Shown here: piece by piece, positions 14,796-22,471 of the stretch | Position numbering within the stretch: position 1 is the stretch's first letter | Layout: every line of letters starts with the position of its first letter | NCBI GenBank assembly: GCA_036524005.1 | Contig: DATDDB010000130.1 | Coordinates: forward strand, 1-22,570 | Origin: DATDDB01 sp036524005 | Lineage (GTDB): Bacteria > Pseudomonadota > Gammaproteobacteria > Burkholderiales > Gallionellaceae | Length of the DNA stretch: 22,570 bases | Reading direction: 5' to 3' | Notes under the pieces: model-generated | What the model was told of the DNA's origin: nothing | The model's database searches: none | The model's input: only the letters and a program-made list of their open reading frames with translations | Translations under genes and position numbers: made by a program

Positions 14796-16132
14796 GTCCC
14801 CGGCAGAAGTTCTGCCCACAGGTCGTGCACGTCTGAATCCACCACCCTGACTGTAACGAACTCGCCCACTTCCAGTTCCTGCCCGTCGTCTATGTACACC
14901 ATACCGTCTATTTCCGGCGCGTCGGCGGCGCTGCGGGCAATGGCGCCCTCCTCGTCCACTTCCTCGACCAGCACCTTAATCTCGCGCCCCACTTTGCGCG
15001 TCAGCTTTTCCAGGCTGATTTCTTCCTGCAACTGCATCAGCCGCGCCAAGCGCTCGTTCTGCTCTTCCGGCGGGACGTGATCGGGCAGGCCATTGGCGGC
15101 TGCGCCCTCCACCGGGGAGTAGGCAAATGCACCCACACGGTCGAGCTGTGCCTCTTCCAGGAAATCCAGCAGCTCTTCGAATTCCTCCTCCGTCTCGCCG
15201 GGGAAGCCTACGATGAAGGTGCTGCGCAGCGTGATGTCCGGGCAGATTTCGCGCCAGCGCTTGATGCGCGCCAGCACGTTTTCGCTGCTGGCCGGGCGCT
15301 TCATCAGCTTCAAAATGCGCTCGTTGGCATGCTGAAACGGAATATCCAGATAAGGCAAGATTATTCCTTCCGCCATCATCGGGATGACCTCATCCACATG
15401 GGGATAAGGGTAGACGTAATGCAGGCGCACCCAGGGTGACCCCCCTTCCGGCGTGCGCAGGCTGCCCAGTGCACCGGCAAGTTCGGTCATGCGCGTCTTG
15501 AGCGGCTTGCCGCCCCAGAAACCGGTACGGTATTTCACGTCCAGGCCGTAAGCCGAAGTATCCTGCGAAATCACCAGCAATTCCTTCACGCCTGCGTCCA
15601 CCAGCTTTTCCGCCTCCAGCATCACCTCCCCCACAGGGCGGCTCACCAGGTCGCCGCGCAGGCTGGGGATGATGCAGAAGGTGCAGCGATGGTTGCAGCC
15701 TTCGGAAATTTTCAGGTAGGCATAGTGCTGCGGGGTCAGGCGCACGCCCTGCGGTGGCACCAGCTCGATATAGGGATCATGGGGTTTCGGCAGATGCGCA
15801 TGCACTGCCTCCATCACCTCGGCCGTGGCATGCGGGCCGGTGACTGCCAGCACCTTGGGATGAGCCTCTTTTACCAGATTCCCCTTGGCCCCCAGGCAGC
15901 CGGTGACGATCACCTTGCCGTTTTCGGCCAGCGCCTCGCCGATCGCATCCAGCGATTCCTCCACCGCGCTGTCAATAAAGCCGCAGGTGTTCACCACCAC
16001 CAGCCCGGCATCCTCGTAGCGACCGGTAATTTCGTAACCCTCGGCGCGCAGCCGGGTGAGAATCAACTCCGAGTCGGACGTGGCCTTGGGACAGCCGAGG
16101 GAGACGAAGCCTATGCGTGGAACTTGTGACAT
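14792..16132 (-). CDS. rimO: Ribosomal protein S12 methylthiotransferase RimO
   Basis: Radical SAM methylthiotransferase (446 aa) with two 4Fe-4S clusters that adds a methylthio group to an aspartate of ribosomal protein S12. The N-terminal cluster cysteines are C14 (SLGCPKATSDSE), C50 (VVNTCGFIDSA) and C79 (VTGCLGA). The radical SAM motif is C146, C150 and C153 in EGCNHRCTFCIIP. A TRAM domain closes the protein (about 377-446). GCPKATSDSE and the IPSLRGDLVSRP segment favour RimO over the tRNA enzyme MiaB. A TATAAT box 30 bases upstream suggests its own promoter. It is coupled to the ykgJ-like gene downstream. Confidence 0.95.
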   Translation of the reverse strand: MSQVPRIGFVSLGCPKATSDSELILTRLRAEGYEITGRYEDAGLVVVNTCGFIDSAVEESLDAIGEALAENGKVIVTGCLGAKGNLVKEAHPKVLAVTGPHATAEVMEAVHAHLPKPHDPYIELVPPQGVRLTPQHYAYLKISEGCNHRCTFCIIPSLRGDLVSRPVGEVMLEAEKLVDAGVKELLVISQDTSAYGLDVKYRTGFWGGKPLKTRMTELAGALGSLRTPEGGSPWVRLHYVYPYPHVDEVIPMMAEGIILPYLDIPFQHANERILKLMKRPASSENVLARIKRWREICPDITLRSTFIVGFPGETEEEFEELLDFLEEAQLDRVGAFAYSPVEGAAANGLPDHVPPEEQNERLARLMQLQEEISLEKLTRKVGREIKVLVEEVDEEGAIARSAADAPEIDGMVYIDDGQELEVGEFVTVRVVDSDVHDLWAELLPGT

Positions 16133-16161
16133 GAAGATAAACCGGAATGAGAAAACGCGTA

Positions 16162-16167
16162 ATTATA
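16162..16167 (-). promoter_or_regulatory. Candidate -10 box for rimO
   Basis: Perfect TATAAT on the minus strand 29 bases before the rimO ATG, in the 103-base gap after the exported-protein gene. No clear TTGACA is found at 16-18 bases further upstream, so this is a candidate only. Confidence 0.4.
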
Positions 16168-16235
16168 CCGTTGACCATGCATTTGCGGCCCGGTTCCGCG
16201 CTTGCGCCATTTTGCCCGCGCATGGGGGCCAGCCT

Positions 16236-17309
16236 TTACCTCGACTTATCCAGCAATATTTCGAGCCGCACGCTCAACATCCCGCTGGCCGTGAAATTCC
16301 GCGGCTGCGGAAAGTGCAATTGCGGGCTGATTTCCAGGTACATCCAGTCCCGGTGCAGGCGGTGGCGGTAAAGCATCAGCAGCACATAGTCGGTTACGTG
16401 AGCCTGCAGGTAGGCGTCGCTCACGCCGATGGCGCTGGCCTGGTACAGCATAGCGGTGCTGCCGCTCACGGTCTGGAACAAGGATAGATCCTGACGCAGG
16501 TCGAAGTTCTGCCTGTTGTTCAGCCAGGTGGCGCTGGTGGTGGCACGGAACAGGTAAGGTTCGCTCAAGGGGCGTTCGAAATCCAGCTGGGTGGTTTCAC
16601 CCACACCCGTGGAGTTGAACCAGAACACAGTCTCGGCCACTTTAATACGCCATTGCTCGAGCGGAACCGCATAACTGCCGCGCGCGCGCAAGAAAGGCGA
16701 GGTGCTCAGGCCAGCAAACTTGATTCCCCCGTCCGTGCCGAGATGCCAACGATCGTCCTCTGATCTCAGTTCATGGCGCAAGCCGAAACCATAGCTTGAG
16801 GGAGAGCCGGCAGTGGCGGCAGGCTGGCTCACCTGCACCTGGTTGGATGCATTGGCAGCATTTTTGTCCGGGTCGGATTCGATCAGCAAGTGCAGGCTCT
16901 TTTCGGCACGCGGCAGATGCACCTTGGCCTTGCCCTGCCATACAAATCGATGTTCTCCGGTATAACCCATCACGCGCGTCCAATCAATCTGCAGCACACT
17001 GTCGTTGGATTCCTGATAGTTGCGGTCGTTGCCGAAAAAGCTGTCTATGCCGGTCACCAGGTTAACGAATTTATCTGACAGGTAATCGCGTGGCGCGTTC
17101 ATCACATCCAGCGCAGGCAAAGGGGGAATCTCTGGAATCCAGGAAGACGCCGGCGCCGAGGCCGGCACAGGCGCCGGGGCGACAGCCGAAGCTGGCGCCT
17201 GTTGCGCCTGAGGCGATGCCGCAACCATTTCTGCACCGGATGCGCCCACTGGCAGCAATAATGCAGCCCCCATGGCGATCCCGGCTGCGCAGGTTAAGGG
17301 CGAAGCCAT
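16236..17309 (-). CDS. Uncharacterised exported protein, probable outer membrane barrel
   Basis: Protein of 357 aa from the chosen start. The signal peptide MASPLTCAAGIAMGAALLLP... ends in VGASGA, and is followed by an Ala/Pro-rich linker to about residue 55. A conserved-looking DSFFGNDRNYQESNDS segment comes next, then many alternating polar/hydrophobic stretches (for example HRFVWQGKAKVHLP, WMYLEISPQLHFP, MLSVRLEILLD) that read as beta strands. I do not recognise a named family; an outer membrane or periplasmic beta protein is inferred. The start at 17309 lies five bases after the cysM stop. The longer frame to 17363 would run through the end of cysM. Being directly behind cysM it is probably co-transcribed. 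Confidence 0.7.
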   Translation of the reverse strand: MASPLTCAAGIAMGAALLLPVGASGAEMVAASPQAQQAPASAVAPAPVPASAPASSWIPEIPPLPALDVMNAPRDYLSDKFVNLVTGIDSFFGNDRNYQESNDSVLQIDWTRVMGYTGEHRFVWQGKAKVHLPRAEKSLHLLIESDPDKNAANASNQVQVSQPAATAGSPSSYGFGLRHELRSEDDRWHLGTDGGIKFAGLSTSPFLRARGSYAVPLEQWRIKVAETVFWFNSTGVGETTQLDFERPLSEPYLFRATTSATWLNNRQNFDLRQDLSLFQTVSGSTAMLYQASAIGVSDAYLQAHVTDYVLLMLYRHRLHRDWMYLEISPQLHFPQPRNFTASGMLSVRLEILLDKSR

Positions 17310-17314
17310 GTATT

Positions 17315-18202
17315 TCAGGCGGGGAACACCCCGGTGGACAGGTAACGGTCGCCGCGATCGCATACGATGAACACGATGGTGGCGTTCCGCACCTGGCGCG
17401 AGATGCGCAGCGCGACTGCCAGCGCCCCGCCGGAGGAGATGCCGCAGAAAATGCCCTCCTCACGCGCCAGGCGGCGCGTCATTTCTTCGGCATCCTGCTG
17501 GCTGACAAACTCAAGTTTGTCCACGCGCCTGGGATCGTAGATTTTCGGCAGGTAGGCTTCTGGCCACTTGCGGATGCCTGGAATCTGCGCGCCCTCTTCC
17601 GGCTGCGCGCCGATCACCTGGATGTTGGGGTTCTTTTCCTTGAAATAGCGCGAGCACCCCATGATGGTACCGGTCGTGCCCATGCTGCTGACGAAGTGGC
17701 TGATCTTGCCGTTGGTGTCGCGCCAGATTTCGGGCGCAGTGCCTTCGTAATGCGCGAGCGGGTTGTCGGGATTGGCGAACTGGTCGAGGATGATGCCGCG
17801 CCCGGCATCGCGCAGCTTTTCCGCCGTATCGCGCGCCAGCTCCATGCTGCCCTCCTTGGCCGTCAGCACCAGTTCAGCGCCGAAAGCGCGCATACTCTGG
17901 CGCCGCTCCACGCTCTGGTTTTCCGGCATGACCAGGATCATTTTGTAGCCGCGCATCGCCGCCGCCATGGCCAATGCAATGCCGGTGTTGCCCGAAGTCG
18001 CCTCGATCAGCGTATCGCCCGGCTTGATGTCGCCTCGCGCCTCGGCATGGGTGATCATCGAAAGCGCCGGGCGGTCCTTCACCGACCCGGCGGGGTTATT
18101 CCCTTCCAGCTTGGCGAGCAGCACATTGCTGGTATCGCCCGGAATGCGCTTGAGCCTGACCAGCGGCGTGTTGCCTACGAAATTTTCTATGGTTTGGTAC
18201 AT
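17315..18202 (-). CDS. cysM: Cysteine synthase B (CysM), O-acetylserine sulfhydrylase
   Basis: PLP-dependent fold type II enzyme (295 aa) that makes cysteine from O-acetylserine and sulfide, or thiosulfate in the CysM branch. The PLP lysine is K42 in AGSVKDRPA. The substrate loop is TSGNTG (69-74) and the phosphate-binding loop is GTTGT (175-179). The ending CDRGDRYLSTGVFPA is typical of CysM, and the length is shorter than CysK. AGGAAGG lies six bases before the ATG, a strong ribosome site. It follows pgeF by 72 bases and precedes the unknown exported protein by five. Confidence 0.94.
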   Translation of the reverse strand: MYQTIENFVGNTPLVRLKRIPGDTSNVLLAKLEGNNPAGSVKDRPALSMITHAEARGDIKPGDTLIEATSGNTGIALAMAAAMRGYKMILVMPENQSVERRQSMRAFGAELVLTAKEGSMELARDTAEKLRDAGRGIILDQFANPDNPLAHYEGTAPEIWRDTNGKISHFVSSMGTTGTIMGCSRYFKEKNPNIQVIGAQPEEGAQIPGIRKWPEAYLPKIYDPRRVDKLEFVSQQDAEEMTRRLAREEGIFCGISSGGALAVALRISRQVRNATIVFIVCDRGDRYLSTGVFPA

Positions 18203-18274
18203 CGTGATCCTTCCTCAGGTATGCATATTAGCAAAGAACAATCTGCGCCGGATTGAGGAGCTGTGTTCGCCTGC

Positions 18275-19015
18275 TCATTCCAGCCAGATGAATGTCCCCA
18301 TGCGCCCTGTGGCGCCATCACGCCGGTAGGAGAAGAAGCGCTCGCGGTCGGCATGGGTACACAGTCCTCCGCCATAAATTCGGGTAATGCCCAGCGCCAG
18401 CAAGCGCTGGCGCGCAAGAAGGTAAATATCAGCCAGGTATTTGCCCCCCGCTCCCGGAACGGAAATGAATGCTTCCGCGGCCTGCGGCTGTTTCGCCCCA
18501 AATGCTGCGCGCACTTCCGCTCCCACCTCGAATGCCGCAGGCCCGATGGCTGGACCCAGCCATGCCATCAGCTTTTGCGGCGGCGTATTCATGGCCTGCA
18601 CGGTGTGCTCGATCACGCCCTCGCACAATCCGCGCCATCCGGCATGCGCCGCACCCACGACACTGCCGCCCTCATCGCATAGCAGCACGGGCAGGCAATC
18701 TGCCGTCATCACCACGCATACCGCGCCCTTCTGTGTAGCCACACAAGCGTCCCCCTGAGGCAGGCAACTGGCAGCATCTGCATTGACCACTGCCACCCCA
18801 TGCACCTGCTTGAGCCATACCGGCTCGCCGGGCAACAGCGGGGAGAGCAGTTGGCGATTACGCTCCACAGCCAGTGGCGCATCGCCGACGTGGTCGCCAA
18901 GATTCAGGCTGTCATAAGGTGCTGCGCTCACCCCGCCCCGCCGGGTGGTTTGCAGCGCTTTTACCCGGGAAGGCGCCGGCCAGCCGGGAATAATGCAATG
19001 CTCAAGCAGACTCAT
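18275..19015 (-). CDS. pgeF: Peptidoglycan editing factor PgeF (YfiH, laccase-domain/purine nucleoside phosphorylase family)
   Basis: Polyphenol oxidase/laccase-domain protein (246 aa). In E. coli YfiH/PgeF removes peptidoglycan precursors carrying L-Ser instead of L-Ala; family relatives act on purine nucleosides. Metal-site residues are H72 (QVHGVAVV), C107 (MTADCLPVLLCD) and H124 (GAAHAGWRGL). The ending RFFSYRRDGATGRMGTFIWL matches the family. The start MSLLEHCIIPGWPAP at 19015 is chosen: it overlaps the rluD end by 14 bases, whereas the longer frame to 19210 adds 65 Arg-rich residues translated from rluD. The rluD-pgeF order is the same as in E. coli. Confidence 0.93.
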   Translation of the reverse strand: MSLLEHCIIPGWPAPSRVKALQTTRRGGVSAAPYDSLNLGDHVGDAPLAVERNRQLLSPLLPGEPVWLKQVHGVAVVNADAASCLPQGDACVATQKGAVCVVMTADCLPVLLCDEGGSVVGAAHAGWRGLCEGVIEHTVQAMNTPPQKLMAWLGPAIGPAAFEVGAEVRAAFGAKQPQAAEAFISVPGAGGKYLADIYLLARQRLLALGITRIYGGGLCTHADRERFFSYRRDGATGRMGTFIWLE

Positions 19016-19991
19016 GCGCGGCTTTCCTGATTTGTGCCAGCAATTGTTGAAAATCCTGCGGCAGGGGCGCCTGCCATTCCATCCATTCGCCGCTACCGGG
19101 ATGCTCCAGTCCGAGCTGCGCGGCATGCAAGGCCTGGCGCGGGAACGAGGAAAGGATGGGACGCAGCTGCGGCGGACATTTTTGCGGCCCCTTGAGGTAA
19201 GTGTGGTCACCCACCAGCGGATGATGGATGGAGGCCATGTGCACCCGGATCTGGTGCGTGCGCCCGGTTTCCAGCTTGCAGCGCAAAAGCGTGCAGCCAG
19301 GAAAGCGCTCTTCCACGCTATAGTGGGTCACCGCGAACTTGCCGTGCTCACCCACCGCCATCTTGGTGCGCTGCGTAAGATGGCGGCCAACAGGGGCATC
19401 CACCGTGCCATTGCGCGCCACTTCGCCATATACCAGCGCATAGTATTCGCGGTGCACGCTGCGCGCCTGCAACTGGCGCACCAGCGCGGTTTGTGCGGTC
19501 AGCGTTTTGGCCACGACCAGCAAGCCGCTGGTATCCTTGTCCAGGCGGTGCACGATACCCGCGCGCGGCACTTCCGCCAGTTGCGGCGCATGATGCAGCA
19601 GCGCATTGAGCAGCGTGCCCTCCCAGTTTCCGCTGCCGGGATGCACCACCAGGCCGGCCGGCTTGTTGATGACCAGGATGCTGTCATCTTCATGCACGAT
19701 GTCGAGCGCAATGTCTTCCGCCCGGTGCGGCTGTTCCGAAGGATGCGCCAGCGGCAACACTTCAACATGCTCGCCGCCCCACATCTTTTGCTTGGCTGTG
19801 GCCGCAGCGCCTTCCACTTTGACGTAGCCCTGGGCAATCCAGTCCTGCAGGCGGCTGCGCGAATATTCCGGCATCAGCCGCGCCAGCGCCTGGTCCAGGC
19901 GCAAGCCAGCGCAATCCTCGGGGATAGTTAACGCGAGCGGCGAAGTGTCAGGCGATGTATAATCGCGCAAAGTCATTCCGGATTCAGTCAT
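19002..19991 (-). CDS. rluD: 23S rRNA pseudouridine(1911/1915/1917) synthase RluD
   Basis: RluA-family pseudouridine synthase (329 aa) acting on helix 69 of 23S rRNA. An N-terminal S4 RNA-binding domain (about 28-85, RLDQALARLMPEYSRSRLQDWI) precedes the catalytic domain with HRLDKDTSG (148-156), catalytic D151, then GRTHQIRVHMASI. The ATG at 19991 overlaps the bamD ATG on the other strand (shared CATG). An in-frame ATG at 19976 (MTLRDYTSPD) is an equally plausible start; neither has a clear Shine-Dalgarno. RluC is the alternative family member, but linkage to bamD and pgeF supports RluD. Confidence 0.93.
   Translation of the reverse strand: MTESGMTLRDYTSPDTSPLALTIPEDCAGLRLDQALARLMPEYSRSRLQDWIAQGYVKVEGAAATAKQKMWGGEHVEVLPLAHPSEQPHRAEDIALDIVHEDDSILVINKPAGLVVHPGSGNWEGTLLNALLHHAPQLAEVPRAGIVHRLDKDTSGLLVVAKTLTAQTALVRQLQARSVHREYYALVYGEVARNGTVDAPVGRHLTQRTKMAVGEHGKFAVTHYSVEERFPGCTLLRCKLETGRTHQIRVHMASIHHPLVGDHTYLKGPQKCPPQLRPILSSFPRQALHAAQLGLEHPGSGEWMEWQAPLPQDFQQLLAQIRKAAHESA
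19958..19963 (+). promoter_or_regulatory. Candidate -10 box for bamD, inside the rluD 5' end
   Basis: Perfect TATAAT, 26 bases before the bamD ATG, lying within the first codons of the opposite-strand rluD gene. No good -35 match at standard spacing was found. Confidence 0.4.
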
Positions 19992-20754
19992 GCGTTATAG
20001 TTTAGCCTTAATCCTGCTGCTTACGCTAACAGCTTGTGGCACCCCTCGTTCGCCATCCGTATCCAATATCGGCGAAAAATCATCCTCGCCCGATGCCATG
20101 TATGCCGAGGCCATGAACGACATGGCCAATCGCAGCTACGAAAGAAGCGCGAAAATACTTGAGTCGCTGCTTTCGAAATATCCCTATGGCCCTTATGCGC
20201 AGCAGGCCCAGATGGAGCTGGCTTATGCCTATTACAAGCACAATGAGCCAGATGCCGCATTGACTGCGGTGGACCGCTTCATCAAGCAATATCCGACCAG
20301 CCCGCATCTCGATTACATCCTGTATCTTAAGGGCGTAATCAACTTCAACTACGACCTCAGCATGTTCAGCGCATGGATACCGCGCGATCTCGCGAACCAT
20401 GATCCGCAAAACGTGCAGGACTCCTTTGATGCATTCAAGGAACTGGTAACCCGTTTCCCCAACAGCATGTACTCGCCCGACGCCAGACTGCGCATGCAAT
20501 ACCTGGCCAACACCCTCGCACGCCACGAAATCGTGGTCTCCCGATATTACATGCGCCGGGGCGCCTATATTGCCGCACTGAACCGCGCCACTGCAGTGCT
20601 GAACGATTTCCCAAAAACGCCGCAAACCATGGAGGCGCTGGCGCTCATGGTGCAGGCCTATGACGCCCTGGGACTCAAGAAGCTGCGCGACGACGCGCAG
20701 CGCGTGCTCGACCGGAACAGCAAGGACCGGCTTCCGCAGACCGTCAAGCAGTGA
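19990..20754 (+). CDS. bamD: Outer membrane assembly lipoprotein BamD
   Basis: Essential lipoprotein (254 aa) of the BAM complex that inserts beta-barrel proteins in the outer membrane. The lipoprotein signal is MRYSLALILLLTLTAC with lipid-modified Cys16. TPR-like repeats follow: MYAEAMNDMANRSYERSAKI, YGPYAQQAQMELAYAYYKHN, SPHLDYILYLKGVINF and RFPNSMYSPDARLRMQYLAN, all typical of BamD/ComL. Length is as in the family. It is divergent from rluD, as in E. coli, but here the start codons overlap. A NUDIX gene follows after 31 bases. Confidence 0.95.
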   Translation: MRYSLALILLLTLTACGTPRSPSVSNIGEKSSSPDAMYAEAMNDMANRSYERSAKILESLLSKYPYGPYAQQAQMELAYAYYKHNEPDAALTAVDRFIKQYPTSPHLDYILYLKGVINFNYDLSMFSAWIPRDLANHDPQNVQDSFDAFKELVTRFPNSMYSPDARLRMQYLANTLARHEIVVSRYYMRRGAYIAALNRATAVLNDFPKTPQTMEALALMVQAYDALGLKKLRDDAQRVLDRNSKDRLPQTVKQ

Positions 20755-20785
20755 CGTCTGCGCCGGACACAGCCAGGAAAGCAGC

Positions 20786-21328
20786 ATGAAATTCTGTCCT
20801 GATTGCGGTGCTCCGGTCGAAGTGCGCATGCCTCCGGACGACCACCGCGAGCGCCATATCTGCTCCGTGTGCGGGGCCATCCACTACTACAACCCCAAGC
20901 TGATCGTCGGCGCCATCCCCGAATGGCAGGACGGCCGCATCCTGCTGTGCCGCCGCGCCATCGAACCGAAACACGGGCTGTGGACCTTGCCCGCAGGCTT
21001 CATGGAGAACGGCGAAACCACCATGGAAGGTGCAGCGCGCGAAACCCTGGAAGAAGCCAACGCGCGCGTGGAAATCGGCGAACTCTATGCGCTCTACAAC
21101 CTGCCCTATATCAGCCAGGTGCAGCTTCTGTTCCGCGCCAGACTGCTCGACCTCGACTTCAGCCCCGGCATGGAAAGCCTGGAAGTGGAACTGTTCGACG
21201 AGGGCGAAATCCCCTGGGAAGAACTGGCGTTCCGCCCCGTGCGCTTTACCCTGCAACACTACTTCGCCGACCGCAAAGCGGGGCAATTCAAGTTCCGCAT
21301 CGAAAGCCTGCAGCCACCGAAGAGCTGA
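20786..21328 (+). CDS. NUDIX hydrolase with N-terminal zinc ribbon
   Basis: Protein of 180 aa. An N-terminal zinc ribbon (CPDCG at 4-8, CSVCG at 26-30) is followed by a NUDIX fold with the box GFMENGETTMEGAARETLEEAN. The REx2EE core is kept, while the usual Gly after EEx is Asn. Zinc-ribbon NUDIX proteins include NADH pyrophosphatase-like and ADP-ribose-type hydrolases; the substrate cannot be told from sequence. AGGAAA lies five bases before the ATG, which fixes the start; the longer frame to 20660 would run inside bamD. It is probably co-transcribed with bamD. Confidence 0.88.
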   Translation: MKFCPDCGAPVEVRMPPDDHRERHICSVCGAIHYYNPKLIVGAIPEWQDGRILLCRRAIEPKHGLWTLPAGFMENGETTMEGAARETLEEANARVEIGELYALYNLPYISQVQLLFRARLLDLDFSPGMESLEVELFDEGEIPWEELAFRPVRFTLQHYFADRKAGQFKFRIESLQPPKS

Positions 21329-21431
21329 ACCCCAAAGCCGGACTGGGACGTGGCATAGTCAACTGTCAGCTTCGTGTCCAAATCGGACATTAGCACTTCT
21401 CAAAGTGGACATTACCTACTACGCTTGCTCG
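21329..21431. other. Intergenic boundary with short repeated motifs
   Basis: About 100 non-coding bases between converging genes. TGTCC-AAATC-GGACA (21375-21389) is an inverted repeat, and GGACATTA occurs twice 22 bases apart (21385-21392 and 21407-21414). These could be the remnant end of an insertion sequence or a transcription terminator region; no transposase gene is present. Confidence 0.45.
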
Positions 21432-22343
21432 CTAAGACAGGTCTATTATGGCGGGCCGGCCTTGCAACGCCAAAGAACGAATCATTTTGATGTGTTTTTC
21501 CGTTAACGCAGGAAATCGGCCCACCAAGTGTTCCACGGTCTCTCCTTGCTCCAGGCGGTACATCATGAACCCAAGGCTAAATCGGGTGCTTTTCAGCGTT
21601 GGGCGGCCCCTTTCGCTCATTTCGACCTCGTCGATCCATTCCGCACTATTGCTTACACTTGCCAGCAAACGGAAGTCAACATCGCGCCGAAACCCCCAGA
21701 TCGCGTCGCGAATTTCCTCATCGGGAAGGGAATATTTTTTAACTTGTTTGCCATTCCTCATGTCCAGCTTCTTCCCGCGACGGCCCATTTCGCTGATGCT
21801 AGATATGGAAAAGGTCAGTTCCGGGTGAGCCTGCGAAAGCAATTTGAGCGTTTTGGGGGGGACGGAACCCTGCGAGGAAAATGCGATGCGAGTCACATCT
21901 GGCAACATTTCCACGAGAGACTCTTCGACATCATAGTCCATTCCCCAGTGTTCCTGGCACCAGGTCCGCTCATGTCCATGTCCATAGCGTTCCAGATTGG
22001 AGTGAAAGCGCTCGCCGAGCGGGAAGTACTGTTCCCCCACTTCCCCGAACGCATGAAAACATTCCAGAATATGCTCGCGCGATTCGAGCGGAAACGGGAA
22101 CCCGCGTTCGTCCGCCACGTCCTTGAACATCCAGCGGCGCGCAAGCTTGGTCCAGTCGCCATACATGGCGTCGTACCCGTCTTCCACGAGGTTGCTCATC
22201 TCATACTTGAGCGCATCGGGAACCGGATCCAGCGAATCAAGCGAGAATCTTGAATTGGCAAGATGGCGACGCGAGAATTCCCGTAGTGCGTCATGCGATC
22301 CGCTAATCTCAAGCAGTGTATCGTAAACTGTCTGATGGGCCAC
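21432..22343 (-). CDS. Hypothetical protein: Api92/DUF1281-like domain joined to a DUF433-like antitoxin domain
   Basis: Protein of 303 aa without signal peptide or membrane segment. Residues 1-205 carry a pattern I associate with the Api92/DUF1281 (YubB ferredoxin-like) family: a TLLEISG strand, FSLDSLDPVPDAL (33-45), WCQEHWGMDYDVEES (128-142) and SVPPKTLKLLSQAHPELTF (160-178). Residues about 236-292 read like DUF433, a VapB45-type winged-helix antitoxin domain: GRPTLKSTRFSLGFMM, then EQGETVEHLVGRFPALTEKHI. The start is GTG (22341-22343) with AGGTGG four bases upstream. No toxin of the DUF5615/PIN type is next to it. Codon use looks less GC-rich than in the neighbours, suggesting transfer. 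Function unknown; both domain assignments are from memory of family patterns. Confidence 0.75.
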   Translation of the reverse strand: MAHQTVYDTLLEISGSHDALREFSRRHLANSRFSLDSLDPVPDALKYEMSNLVEDGYDAMYGDWTKLARRWMFKDVADERGFPFPLESREHILECFHAFGEVGEQYFPLGERFHSNLERYGHGHERTWCQEHWGMDYDVEESLVEMLPDVTRIAFSSQGSVPPKTLKLLSQAHPELTFSISSISEMGRRGKKLDMRNGKQVKKYSLPDEEIRDAIWGFRRDVDFRLLASVSNSAEWIDEVEMSERGRPTLKSTRFSLGFMMYRLEQGETVEHLVGRFPALTEKHIKMIRSLALQGRPAIIDLS

Positions 22344-22347
22344 TAAA

Positions 22348-22353
22348 CCACCT
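22348..22353 (-). promoter_or_regulatory. Ribosome binding site for the GTG start at 22343
   Basis: AGGTGG four bases before the GTG codon on the minus strand. This decides for the GTG start of the DUF433-containing gene; there is no ATG nearby in frame. Confidence 0.6.
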
Positions 22354-22375
22354 GTTTTCTTGCCGTCTTGATAGT

Positions 22376-22427
22376 ATTGGAGATCAATCGGTCAGGCGGA
22401 TTGTTCCGCGAATTGGAGATCATCTCC
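22376..22427. promoter_or_regulatory. Direct and inverted repeats, candidate operator
   Basis: ATTGGAGATCA occurs at 22376-22386 and again at 22412-22422. The second copy runs into a palindrome GGAGAT-C-ATCTCC (22415-22427). Between them is the inverted repeat GCGGA-TTGT-TCCGC (22396-22409). The block begins 33 bases upstream of the minus-strand GTG start, where a promoter and an autoregulatory operator would be expected. Confidence 0.45.
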
Positions 22428-22471
22428 TAACGTCTGCTCTTGGGACAGAGCTGCCTCGCGGCAGCCCATAC

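Noticed and set aside
17090..18256. Plus-strand open frame of 388 codons opposite cysM
   Set aside because: Antisense of a clearly recognised enzyme; a product of high-GC codon bias.
19016..19210. Longer N-terminus for PgeF
   Set aside because: The extra 65 residues are Arg-rich sequence from inside rluD; the family starts at MSLLEHCIIPGW.
18945..19931. Plus-strand open frame of 328 codons opposite rluD
   Set aside because: Shadow of RluD; no motif and no ribosome site.
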